Virus record (IMG/VR): IMGVR_UViG_3300009182_000100
Span: 1-45,751 of that record
Source: a virus
DNA length: 45,751 bases
Strand: one strand, 5' to 3'
The position numbers and the translations under genes were made by a program. Below, one piece after another: positions 21,001-30,000 of the stretch; positions within the stretch are counted from its first letter, which is position 1; every line of letters begins with the position of its first letter. The notes under the pieces are model-generated. The model did not search any database and was not told the origin of the DNA. It saw only the letters and a program-made list of their open reading frames with translations.

Positions 21001-24000
21001 AGGACATAATCATATTGACGTTTCCATTCATTGTTTACTCGATTGTAAACTTTAACTCTGCCATAATTATACATTGCAGGCGTATGCCAGTTGGGTGATG
21101 ACACCAGCAGTACTGGACTATCGTCAGATGCCCAAATAGACGATCCAAATTCTTGATCAAGTGGGGTACCTGCTGTGTTTACAACAGTTACCTTGTAATT
21201 TTTAATTTTTTCATAAACTTGCCATTTATTATCAGTACCACTATCGATCCATATCTTATCACCTATATTAAATTTCAACAGGTCGCCAATTTCTGATAAG
21301 TGGGCAAGATTTGGATATCTAACATTTTCAAATCGATATAATCCACCATAATTTATTAATTTAGCATTTTCAATACTAGTCAGCGAGGAGGCAACTGCAA
21401 ATTGATTTATAGATGGAATAGCCGTAACGATATAAACCCCATTAACTTGTTCATTAAATCTGACTACAGAAATAATGTCGCCTATAGTAAGATTATGATG
21501 TCCATCAGTAACAAATGTTATTTCGCTAGTCGGCGCACTGACAAATACTCCGGTTACTTTTGATAATTGTTTAGTATATCGATAAACTGCCCAGTCACTA
21601 TTCTCTAAAAATCCTAGCCATACAGTAATCCCATCTTGTATCATGGCGTTATTTGCAATATCTAATAAACTGTTTTTACTATATGCCGTGGTTGTAACAT
21701 CATCAAGGCGGACATAACCCGCAGTAGTTAATACTATATTGTTATTAATTAATGTTCCAGAAATGGACGGTATTGTATTAGCTGCAGAATAATCATCAGG
21801 AGTCAATAACAACTTTGAAGTTGTTACATAATTAATTAATGGATTAGCATCAACTGGAGTGTTATCAACAAATTTAACAACGTATGGATTTTCTAAAGCA
21901 GTTCCCTCAGGTAACGTAAATTCTATTTCATTATAAGTTTCAAAACTTCCATAGTTTCCTATTCTAAATGCCCATTCTTCTTTATATGATAATTCTCCCT
22001 TATTACTAAATTGCTCTGCTTTTGACAGTTTATTAACTGCATTTTTAGTTCCTTTATCTTTTATAAATCCTTGATAAAATTTATATTGGCTAATAGGGTT
22101 AGAAAAAATATTATTTAAATAACTTCTAGGAGTATATCCAGTAAGATGCTGTGCCAATCGTTGCTGACCAGAATCAAAATTATCAATATTTAAACTATAA
22201 AAATCTTCAAATTGATCTACCTTATAATCAAAATTAGGTAACAGTTTTGATATAGGTTTACTGGGCAACTGCGCCCATTTAGTAAAATTAAATTCTTTAG
22301 AAGAATCAATTTTTGTCAAAGACTGATAATATTTTCCATTATATCGCACAACTGCACCAGGTACGTATAGTTTATAAGATTGCCAATCAGTAATATTAAC
22401 ATCATCAAAAACAAACCCAGGACTGAATAAATCACCATTCCAGTTTTTAGTTCTAAATCCCGAAAGTTTAATACGTTGTTGTTTATAACCCGTAGTAATA
22501 TCATATATAGTATCATTGAATACTGTATAATTATTAAAAACTAATGCATGTTCTTTTTGTACAGAATTTAATATTGCAAAAAATAATCCTTCATTAGCAT
22601 CTGTAGTTTTAATGGTACAAACAGTATCTTCTCTAGACATAGTAAATCTATCGATAGGATATGGTTTTCCGTCAGCTTTTAATAAATTATATTCGTATTT
22701 TTTACCAGATATATCATCCACTACAGAATTAGGAAAATTATATTTTAAACTATTTGCAAAAGGAGATAATGTAATTAAATTGCCATCTGCAAAATTTTGA
22801 GTAGTCCAATATAAAAATTCTTTGCCTGTAAATTTCCAATTTAAAATTTCGTTGAGATCAGTATTAAAGTCATCAAAAATAAATCCTTGTTTTTCAAGAA
22901 ATGCGCCATATCCTATGATTATATCATATACTTCTTGTACTGAAGAAAATACAGTACCATATGGAATTTTAACTATGACATTTTCAAATGATTTAGAATG
23001 TTGTGCAGATGCTCCCCCCGTAACTGGTAACTCTGGCAATTGCTGATATAATGATAGATCAAATGATGTTTCTGCATTGTGCCCTATCTTAACTCTATAA
23101 AATCTATTATTATATCTTACTAATTGCCCTTGTTTATAATATCGTGTAGTAGATGAACTAGCAGATGTTATATCAACTGAGCTCAGGCCCGCATTAACAT
23201 TGTTTACAACATTAGACCAATCAGTAAATTCTTCAGACACGCCGCCAACTTTAACTGCACCATCTACAGAAGTTTTTATCGGTTTTAATATTTCAAAATA
23301 AGGATTTTTAATATCGTATCCTTTAATTTTAAAATTACCATTAGAACGTTGAACTATAATTCCGGATATTCTAGAAGTAGTAATGGGATTGCTAACATTT
23401 AAAATTAAAGAATAATCTTCCGACGGTAATATAACTCCAGGACTTGTTGATGTTGGATTAATTGAATCAATAATAATTTGCAATTTGTCTTTAGAAACAA
23501 ATCCAGCCATCTTATGAAACAAATTAATATCAAGATAATCTATATCCTGTCTTAATTTTTTAATATAATGTTGATTATCTCGGCGACCATTTTCTGCAAC
23601 ATAAACTCCATAACCAGCAATCTGATTATCATTTTCGCCGTCAATTATTAAATTTTTAAGATTTAAATAATTTGTATTATATATAACTTGACCTGCTGAA
23701 TTTATTGTAGTTCTACTTAAATCATATTGTGTGGCACAAAATTGCACAGGATTAAGAATAGCCAGTGCCGCACATACTGCAAATGGATAATTACTTGTTA
23801 ATATGGTCCAAGAATTATCTACAGGCCCGCCGCTTCCAAATTTCCAGTTAGCAGTTTTATCAAAATATGTATTATCTAATGTTAACAGATTAATTAAATT
23901 TGGTAATAGATTTCCATTAACATCAACTGGAATAATATTTAATAGTCCTGGGCGAGCATAATTGGGAAGATACGTATTTGTTCCTCTAACATATCCATTT

Positions 24001-27000
24001 TGCAAATCAGTCCATAATAGTGTATTAGTTGATCTATACGGCGGAAATCCGTAATATCGAGTCCACCAAGAGGGCCGATCAAAAAATCCAAGCATCCGAA
24101 AAGGGACCAAATTTGGACGCGGCGTCTCATAAAAATAGTACATAAATCTAGTTATAGAGACAGGTTTCTTAAATATCTTATCAAGTGCTCCGTCATAATT
24201 CCAAGTTTCTTTACGTAGGGGATCAAATGTACTATTGGTTGTACTATCTAAACCATACGTCCCTGCCCATGTAGAAAAATCAGCTTCAATTATTTTATTA
24301 AAATCATCTTGATTATAATTTAAATTTCTAAATATCCCAGGTTGTGCTGCAATGGAATCATAAATTTTATTATTAAATCTAACTTTAATATTATTATAAA
24401 CACGTTTCTCATATTCTAAAATGATATTATCTCTATAATCTCCATATGGTAGATAAAAAGAACCATCGTGTGCCAAAATAACGAATTGAGCAATAGTAGT
24501 GCTTACGCTTACACTTACAATTGCAGGAACGGTGGCAGGATACATTCCTAATTTAGAAGGAGTGGGGGGAATATAACATCCGGTTGTATCTAAATAGCAA
24601 TCGATAGTTAATACGTCATTTACAGCCAATGGTACTATTATAGTTATTGAATTAGTAGTATCATCAAACTGGTATTCATTTCTAGTACCAATTAATTGAA
24701 TACCGTTACGATATACAATAACTGATTGAAAACTTAAACGATTAATATCAAAATTAAAATTAATCGGGTAAGAAACAATTGTAATATCAGTAATTGTAAT
24801 AGTTCTTACAATTTTATTTTTTCCATATCCTAACATATCAGACGTTCGATATAAAGAATTAATATCTTTTCCGTCATTTATAATAGTTAATGCTAAATCA
24901 AGTGCATCAGATGGGGACAAGTTACTATCAATTTCTTTAATTACTCTTAAAAAATTTAATTTAAATTGTTGATAATCCTTACCAGCATTTCTTATTGCGT
25001 TTACTACATTATGTTCTTTTTTTCCAAAAAAGAATTGTGCAAATACCAACGGGGTAGAGCTAATAACTAAGCGAGATCCGTATTTTGTGTAATTCGATAT
25101 ATCTCTTAAGTTATTAATAATACTACTACTGGTGTTATTGATCATTGTTGTCAAATGATCTGTTAATTCGCCCAATGTTAAACTATTTAAAGATTGATTT
25201 AATGGATTATGTGATAAACTAATAGGAGTTTCATAATATCCATTCTTATTAGGCATCTGGTCAGTAAAGATTTTTAATAATACAACATCATTAGCAGAAA
25301 ATGTAGAAGATGTTGTTACGTTGACCTGTTTAGCTGATGAAACTACTGTAATAGGAATTTTTACATTATTAATATATGCAAAAACAACTATATTTGTATT
25401 GATAGGTAAATCTAAACAAGTTAATGTTAATGTGTTTGTAGTAGCAACAATTGTTTGAAATTCTATTATAGGAATTTTATGTTCAACTCCAGGAGCCCAT
25501 ATATTAACCAGTGTACCATTTAATTTTAAAAATGTATCTCCTGTTGAGACCGCGGAGGGTATATTATCTGTTGTAATTAATATAGTATCTGCTATAAAAT
25601 AATTTTTAAACAGATAGCTATTACCATTAGTTTGATATTTTAATGGAAATCCTAATATAGTATCATTGTTTCCTGTTCCTATTTCATATCCAAAAATTTG
25701 ATTTCCTGTAAAATTATTAGAATCATTAATTTCTGTATAACTAATCCCAGCAGCATTAAACAAATCAAATAAAGGTGGTTGATTTATTTTTGTATGTTGT
25801 TGTGCATATATCCATTTAGTTGAAATGTTATCAAAATGCCAACTGGTACCGGACAAAGTAGATCCTAATTTTACAGTTAACGAATTTGAATTTACTGGCG
25901 TACTATCTAGAATTAATTTTAATATTGGGATCGGGCCTGTTATATCAAAATTAACTTTATATATTTTTCCACGAACATCATAATTAGTGTCAGCATTAAA
26001 AATTATTCGATGCCCTTGTTGAAGCTGAATCCCATCAACATAATATCCATAAGAATTATGTACTTGTGAAAATACATCAACTGTAGTAACATCAATCAAA
26101 TCAACATTTTGAACACTTGTAATTCCAAAGTTATATAATTTTAAATTTGCTCTAAATTCAATGATGGGACGTTTTGCGATAGTATCAAGTGGAATGATAT
26201 TAGGTAAATTGTTTATTTCATTTGAAATTTTAATAATGTCTTTATGAAACCATCTATTATATTGTGACCAGGAATTCATGTCAACACTGGCTCTATTAAT
26301 AGTAATATATTCAGGTGTCAACGGTACCGGTCTATCTGCATCAAAAGAATAATTATCAAAAGTAGAAGTGTCAAATGTTTCATTTAATACTGTGGATATT
26401 AGTCCGTATGATGATAAAGAATTAAACTCGATTAATATAATTGAAGACCCGACTCCTTCTACTATATACTCTTTATTCCTATACTTTAATTCAACGTTGG
26501 AAGAAAATAAAAGTTTCATGCCATTACTTAATGCATATCCATTACTCATTACATATGATTGTTTTCCAATTATATTATTTTCAATTGTAAAATTTTCTAA
26601 ATTACTAGGAAATTGAATAGCCACAGGCCCGATAGGTAGCCAACAATAATTGTTAAAATTAACAAGTTTATCCCAATCAATTAATGGGTCAAAAGAATAT
26701 GTGTTAGATTTAAATAATTTATTAAGATCGTTAGTTAATCCCCCCTGATTTTTTATTTCATTAATTAAGTCATCATATGCAATTACATCAGTTATATTAT
26801 TAATTGAATCTTTTAAAACTAATGCAGGTTCGAGAGCATAGCTATTTCTTAATTCGGAAGTATCTGTTAGATAAGAATCAGTTAATGGATTATAACTTGG
26901 TGTTAATTTAGACCCCACGAACCCGTCAATTCGTTCAACTTGGGGCGTTTGAATTAATTGATCAATTGTACTGGCTAAAAATTTAGAATTTTTAGCAGTT

Positions 27001-27047
27001 CGCAAAAATTCTGGTAATAAATTAACTGATTTTTTATTGTCTGCCAT
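12081..27047 (-). CDS. Giant virion protein (4988 aa), baseplate/fibre mosaic
   Basis: A single uninterrupted gene of about 15 kb directly after the gp6-like gene, where T4 has genes 7-12. The N-terminus (LLPEFLRTAKNSKFLASTID) resembles large virion proteins of T4-like aquatic phages (recollection only). Visible modules: two Y-x2-G-x2-V-x-YN-x2-Y-Y carbohydrate-binding-like segments near residues 1300 and 1558; FG-GAP-like propeller repeats around 2035-2280 and 2580-2700 (KFGYSI..., VGAPGSS); a PA14-like domain around 2430-2530; a GQLWWD motif near 2795 like the one in the three fibre paralogues; GSGY/GFGY repeats near 3100 and 3460-3500; and DGERIEYTAKDGN near 4737. The start overlaps the gp6 stop region with GCGGAA upstream. 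Probably a baseplate-linked adhesin; possible fusion of T4 gp7/8/10-like roles is speculation. Confidence 0.85.
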   Translation of the reverse strand: MADNKKSVNLLPEFLRTAKNSKFLASTIDQLIQTPQVERIDGFVGSKLTPSYNPLTDSYLTDTSELRNSYALEPALVLKDSINNITDVIAYDDLINEIKNQGGLTNDLNKLFKSNTYSFDPLIDWDKLVNFNNYCWLPIGPVAIQFPSNLENFTIENNIIGKQSYVMSNGYALSNGMKLLFSSNVELKYRNKEYIVEGVGSSIILIEFNSLSSYGLISTVLNETFDTSTFDNYSFDADRPVPLTPEYITINRASVDMNSWSQYNRWFHKDIIKISNEINNLPNIIPLDTIAKRPIIEFRANLKLYNFGITSVQNVDLIDVTTVDVFSQVHNSYGYYVDGIQLQQGHRIIFNADTNYDVRGKIYKVNFDITGPIPILKLILDSTPVNSNSLTVKLGSTLSGTSWHFDNISTKWIYAQQHTKINQPPLFDLFNAAGISYTEINDSNNFTGNQIFGYEIGTGNNDTILGFPLKYQTNGNSYLFKNYFIADTILITTDNIPSAVSTGDTFLKLNGTLVNIWAPGVEHKIPIIEFQTIVATTNTLTLTCLDLPINTNIVVFAYINNVKIPITVVSSAKQVNVTTSSTFSANDVVLLKIFTDQMPNKNGYYETPISLSHNPLNQSLNSLTLGELTDHLTTMINNTSSSIINNLRDISNYTKYGSRLVISSTPLVFAQFFFGKKEHNVVNAIRNAGKDYQQFKLNFLRVIKEIDSNLSPSDALDLALTIINDGKDINSLYRTSDMLGYGKNKIVRTITITDITIVSYPINFNFDINRLSFQSVIVYRNGIQLIGTRNEYQFDDTTNSITIIVPLAVNDVLTIDCYLDTTGCYIPPTPSKLGMYPATVPAIVSVSVSTTIAQFVILAHDGSFYLPYGDYRDNIILEYEKRVYNNIKVRFNNKIYDSIAAQPGIFRNLNYNQDDFNKIIEADFSTWAGTYGLDSTTNSTFDPLRKETWNYDGALDKIFKKPVSITRFMYYFYETPRPNLVPFRMLGFFDRPSWWTRYYGFPPYRSTNTLLWTDLQNGYVRGTNTYLPNYARPGLLNIIPVDVNGNLLPNLINLLTLDNTYFDKTANWKFGSGGPVDNSWTILTSNYPFAVCAALAILNPVQFCATQYDLSRTTINSAGQVIYNTNYLNLKNLIIDGENDNQIAGYGVYVAENGRRDNQHYIKKLRQDIDYLDINLFHKMAGFVSKDKLQIIIDSINPTSTSPGVILPSEDYSLILNVSNPITTSRISGIIVQRSNGNFKIKGYDIKNPYFEILKPIKTSVDGAVKVGGVSEEFTDWSNVVNNVNAGLSSVDITSASSSTTRYYKQGQLVRYNNRFYRVKIGHNAETSFDLSLYQQLPELPVTGGASAQHSKSFENVIVKIPYGTVFSSVQEVYDIIIGYGAFLEKQGFIFDDFNTDLNEILNWKFTGKEFLYWTTQNFADGNLITLSPFANSLKYNFPNSVVDDISGKKYEYNLLKADGKPYPIDRFTMSREDTVCTIKTTDANEGLFFAILNSVQKEHALVFNNYTVFNDTIYDITTGYKQQRIKLSGFRTKNWNGDLFSPGFVFDDVNITDWQSYKLYVPGAVVRYNGKYYQSLTKIDSSKEFNFTKWAQLPSKPISKLLPNFDYKVDQFEDFYSLNIDNFDSGQQRLAQHLTGYTPRSYLNNIFSNPISQYKFYQGFIKDKGTKNAVNKLSKAEQFSNKGELSYKEEWAFRIGNYGSFETYNEIEFTLPEGTALENPYVVKFVDNTPVDANPLINYVTTSKLLLTPDDYSAANTIPSISGTLINNNIVLTTAGYVRLDDVTTTAYSKNSLLDIANNAMIQDGITVWLGFLENSDWAVYRYTKQLSKVTGVFVSAPTSEITFVTDGHHNLTIGDIISVVRFNEQVNGVYIVTAIPSINQFAVASSLTSIENAKLINYGGLYRFENVRYPNLAHLSEIGDLLKFNIGDKIWIDSGTDNKWQVYEKIKNYKVTVVNTAGTPLDQEFGSSIWASDDSPVLLVSSPNWHTPAMYNYGRVKVYNRVNNEWKRQYDYVLNSNDKTYASSTHVSDFGHALQYDIGKKLYITGAPLASSISSHSIGTGTVILSTGTGAIKSWENEGLVKISSRSEDHGKIDVNIVLVNPYGQLTTTATNSKFGYSIAINQVVATTSTTLLVGAPGSSTGYVFAYKLNLTTATNATSTATITGFAHLTNVLSVRPSVAVTLTNGSNWGHKIVGSIRGFAISAPEYNASTTGGVVQTYNNKLQLEQTINSPFGANGKFGYDIAISNDATYMLISAPYAKNSNEPYGKVAIYKNLGNIVEYVASRAQVILALAENLLAPVYYGETTILYWMTNGLAGFNQYWITYRSAHPEDAAIYDAQRAVDAVINDGLNEGTPIVDSRARVISAYQNHPDAQLYPNEFDIRYWMENGLGTKFNVLDSRQLADGLRGARRSTDTDYGFVVATTPISPGYPDYSWNDFMQRHAVWNADGAPVLHFSTSVMFNRTGTFIFEISVNDFAVVYLDNELIAYAYGVSGTRREISVTQGTHILTVTALNYNGSAGLAFTITSDIAFSNTDKSLFDELIVRNNTLYPEDYAQHMEERTALAATFTLDQIISNPLPASDLKFGYSISISKDNNTIGVGALGKNRSKTQTFDKNSNIGETTFDNSSTKFYGSVPDGGTVYLYNKIGEKFIQADELNDVGTISGSKYGFSLVVTNDNVFVGAPAADVVSNTDQSKFYIFNKINTASQSWKLLRKQEDTVDVSGIHRISLIDTLKEEVIEYLDIIDPLKGKIAGLADQELTYRAAFDPATYSIGFAGIIVDSATSWIDDHIGQLWWDLSTAKYQWYEQGDEIFRKNNWGKLFPGATIDVYEWVKSDLLPSEWAAQADTNKGLINGISGQPKYVNNSAISIKQLFNNVTGSFENVYYFWVKNKVTLPGIKNRRLSGYQVASYIADPVSNGLKFIEILSTNAIAFANVQSLLIGNRINANIAIDNNAIIPKHTEWVLLNENDFKSVPNTLLEKKLFDSLIGHDSLGNLVPSISLTDRNRYGIGIRPQQTLFKNRIEALRTLVSFVNSVLLKNRIIGIYSFENLNKKEEIPVAASYEYDVLVEDLDTLFGIDTIKYKQAEIICYADNGKIKSVVITDPGFGYIISPKIIVLTDSAISAEFVTEIDNYGKLVSVTITNSGNEFPSGPIRAIVRPHTAIVKINSTSGNKWTKHAFDYTKRSWVKVHTQQYNTTLFWKIIDWQSDTFNKFKSVNYTISDLFALPSITDIEVGNYVQVNNGGDGSFIILEKTSNNGNFTPSYNIIYKENGTIKLLDTLWDFNLGKYAYDKSDIDETSYDETPDLEIYYILVALRDNIFINELKINWNLFFFTAVKYALTEQKLLDWAFKTSFINVTHNIGLLNQHPVYQLNNELYFEKYINEIKPYRTKIRSYSSIYSNLEQANLSTTDFDFPSVYNRTTNSFDIVPVSTATTGLITTTPWKDWNNNYKLYVGLIKVGYVGSGYTQRPIVSIVSATGDTGTGATADAYIRNGSLYEVIVTNPGSGYITAPSVTITGGGAVTDVARVSVIMLNDTVRENTIGMKFDRVSLVGDLTDLNASDEFICDGVTNKFTLSWLPSADKTQIVPLLNGKLIFSTDYTIEYYQTDIKSNPTNVTAMFPKNSWEGEKPVDHRYRYYTSVVNSSLTPQEIRHYAKFIFLNQLPSFGQVFKISYVKNIKLYNAIDRITALYDPTDSMPGNELPLLISGAEFPGTVVQGLTFNQSSNWDNLDTPYDTISWYDSISDYKIIDTFLSPLNQGYEGVQLADSTGLVAGMQLSVVGSNPGEYFRKNTTISTVFQDGISFSSGAPTLYPIRVYSSGTAFNSTLTIVLSGLIGTSLEVNDSISLTGVRGLYGNGISGIRINTNFTTTGVVSITIPLPYFSSSLGGTTSTWTAIKTDNTVTGFSSVVSGMGYSYLQLFDPAIFNKDLTRIPTNTGLYTPARITGQTTGGGIIITSTAPIYWGTPTYYSAQPLPDVEAFLDDSFSTGYEIQQIVNDNTIITRLRYAVSSTASAFWDEPYYNSNGTVSNIPYYYESTGEAPASKIPPAFRLLSIIKNIPLNGRLLEYINTVTVASTSSITIQTGVYYNTAKEAKIVLSTTASTIVSTGAPGGDNRIAGGSVDYSTWPLPPWNNPIVYKITPSTDGKNRAVVTVYTLNPSVVMVSGNLQVSIYGSTQLEFWKTNPGTNGYLDSLINSDSIPDFSNSKIIGYRPEDIVIDGNNFLNAIDSYAPEECVPGQVRDALGINVYTVSTPSYPFVMTGVIGVLGKTLSNTRAKLNFLYQTPAGFLVYGNGIKFDRVASENFTKNTQYSIIGDEIVIPAQPNNIRVGYTYITVGSDATTDSNFKSTTPDYDNANPGNWVIVVESSLYIDDVRSVYVLFNGIEVGPSTAIGQGYSFGYILKPVSSTNNRASVQLQGLTPGNIYDVEAWFFNRLLPKFNRVHEQLFTVATSTSTFALDSTIRSVQPVSDKVIVEILTTSTRTRLLPPWVTYYKISNNITTFAIDPVNSRPSVYNLDNVKVFVNGEELRPGYDFSINGINQTFTLALPTITNGDAIAVMPLMDYEYIITGTQLNLTSAISTGTVKITSFTDHDNTMIRTERFTLNNARSVSLRGGIVYNDSFVWITANNQWLIAGYDYKVLDDYRTIVFAESIEIGNNANVIITVVNPPSVGQLILGYRMFSDMFNRQYFSRLSTYFSTRLSQPLQYTDTQIFVEDGDHLFQPNPTLRLPGVILLDGERIEYTAKDGNVLSGLRRGTLGTGPAKFSDQYTTVIDQSINQKINTEENINIQHINSSNTNTYIISTLTNTLTNYSVNSSGDVSGVFLPASVSNFSSGIQLLTTSTMVNPPAAIDQVEVYYGGRRLRKTSLDVHDKSVSYYAQPNSITTLLPEFSIITATQTLILNINETINTGTRITVIQRTGKLWNENTSTSLFSDSNSIDTRGNRAQFLRQRSATLPDMYFYGGDKILYANGIALTDENGENLEGY

Positions 27048-27049
27048 TT

Positions 27050-30000
27050 TTAAGTTCCGCTCGATGTTACAATTAATGATTGTGAATTTAATTGTGATGC
27101 GGTGATAGCATCAATTATTTCAATGTCTGAAACAGTCGCACTACTAATAAAAATTTCATTAGACAAACATGTAATTTCGTATAGGCTACCAAAACTTCCA
27201 ATGTTTTTAGGAGTAATGATAAAATTAGTTATATCAGGCGATAAGGAATTCATTACATACGTCGACAATTCACTAAAATAAAATGATTGCCCAAACTCCC
27301 AATTTTCAAGTACAAAAAATTCATTTATTGCGGTTAATATTCTAGTTTTTAAATCATTATCAGTAGTGGGCTTTTGTGAATTTCTTACTGCTTTAAATTT
27401 AGCTTGTAAACTATTTGACGCATTAGATCCAAACAATATCTTATATTTTACTGAATGAAAAATAATCTCATCGCTTATTGATTTTATTGGCTCTAAATAT
27501 TCTAAATAATTTTGTTCTAATTCGCTACTAGTAGGGGTTAAAGGTTCAGTGGGTATATTTCCCAATAACCAACTTCTAATTGCATTATCATATCCGGTAG
27601 TTAATACATAAATGTCCATGATATTTGATTTGCTAGGATCTACTCTACGAGTGGAACTACTATTATGAACATATTGAAAACTTAAACCGCTGCGTCCTAC
27701 TCGAGCAAAATATTGATTAGTATATACTAATTGTTGCAATGTGTTTGACCAATACTTAACTACGTTTAGTGTGGGATTATAAAAATAAAATAAATCTCCA
27801 TCAGCAACTGCATTTGAACTGTTTATAACAGCTATTTTATAGGTAAAAAAATCTGATTCTGTATCAAAAGACAGTATTCCGTCAACTAACGTATATCGCA
27901 AGCCGTTTGTTGTTTTTTTAAAATACACAAAATTAGTTTTAGCATTACTAACCAAATCAACATGCTCGGGATTAACAATACTAGTGAAGGCATCGGGATC
28001 TTCTATTTGTCCTGTATTATTATAATTATAGAAACTTACTTTTACTTTGTTAGGCTCTACATATCCGTCTGGTTCAATTATCGGGCCATCTATTTGCCAC
28101 TCATAATTTAATCCAATATTACTAGAAAAACTGTTACCTTGCAACCAAATACCTGAGATATTTCTATAAACATTATTAATCTTTGCATTAACATTGATAT
28201 AGTAATCCCCATTATTAGCAGTAACAGCAGCAGAAGGAGCGCCTGACCCACTTAACCAAGCTCTATTTGATTGTGGTTGTGGGTTAGTTTCAAGAACTAC
28301 AATTTTATCTTTAATAATGGAATTGGTAGAAAAATCATAATTTATAGAACTAGTATCTATATAGAAAGATGTATCGGACGAACTTTCAAATATAAAATCT
28401 AAATTTCTATAACGGACTTTATAATTTTTTCCTGTCCAAACAAATGCAATTATCCAACTACTGTCCAATCCCACATCGTCAACATTACCTTGAACAGATA
28501 AATTAAAATCATTTATAAGATTTAAATTAGAATTTAAAATTATTTCCCATTGTCTAGAACTAACATTTATAGTTAAACCAAAATTGCGTTGTCCCATGCA
28601 TAAATTGACAATTTCAGTCTCAATTGAATTATTTAATATTTGAACAAATTTTGGAATTACTTCCACTGGAATTGCGCCCGAGGGGATGCGTGATGAAAGA
28701 ATTACAGGACCAGTTCCGTTGTCTAGTTTGCCGGCTCCATTATTACTGCCATCACCGATAACTTGATAAACAGAGGTCCACACATAATCTTTACCGCCAT
28801 TGGGTACTATCCCGGATACAGGAATTGATATTAAATTATTATTTTGATCAAAATATTTTCCGGAAGTAGGAATAAATTTAATTAATGATCCCGGTAATGC
28901 ATATCGTAAACCAACATCTGAGTAATCCCCAATAGACACAGGACTTGCAATTGTTTTAAAATACCCGCTACTTTGACCGGGAGTTTTATTAATTTCCATC
29001 CAGGATAGTTGTAATGACACCAATGAAGGATTACTATAATTATTAAAATAAAACGATCGCAAGGCAGGGGCTGCTACTATGGGTGCTAACTTATTTTTAA
29101 CCACTGCAAGTACTTGATTTTTGCTAGTAAATTCAAATTCAAAATATGATTCTGACGGTTCTTGATATAAAATACCATCATTAGCAAATATATTAGTTTT
29201 ACTATAATTTCCGGTTATGTCTGATAAATCAAAATATTTGCTCAACCCACTACTGACTCTATTAATGCTTTTTATCTTTAATATATCAGTACCTGCACTT
29301 AACGGAGCAATATTGTAATCTTCTCCAGTAATCATTCTATTTTGCAAATAATAGTTTTGAGGTGCTTTAGTTTGAATGCTAGCGTTGCTTTCTGGTCCTG
29401 CACTATTATTAACAGTGTATTGTAAACTAAGTGTTAATTGCAAATTATGAGATTGTCCTAATGAATTAGTATATGGCAGCTGAATAACAACTCCACTCAT
29501 TTGTTCAGGTTTAATTACATATGCTTTACCATTACTTTGTCTGTAAAATAATTTAAAATTACCTTTAGGTAAATCACCAAATACTCCATCTGCAAAATTC
29601 AAATCTATTTGATCATTATCTCTAGGGCTGATTGCATAAATGGTTCGTAAATCTTTATTGAGACTATTATATATAACATTATTGTTGTTGGATGTTGTAG
29701 GAACATCTGTCCATAGCGTTGAATAGTTACCTTTTGCATCCAATTGCCATAACCAAACGTCAGTATCATTAATATCAGGGGTATTAATACCTACAATTTC
29801 ATTTGGAACTGGATTATCTAATGAGAATGAAACAAGACTCATAGTGCCTTGTTTAAACATGGTAAAAAATCCTGTGTCAGGACTACCTGTTCCTTGATTG
29901 TCATTTTTATAAACAAAACTAAATGCACTACCTGGTTTAGGAGGTGCTTCATATATGTAGGTATTATTGTTAAAAGTACATGGAGTTACTTCAAATCCCA

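Noticed and set aside
26820-26840. GGTTCGA-containing tRNA T-arm-like sequence
   Set aside because: It lies inside the giant gene and no cloverleaf can be built around it.
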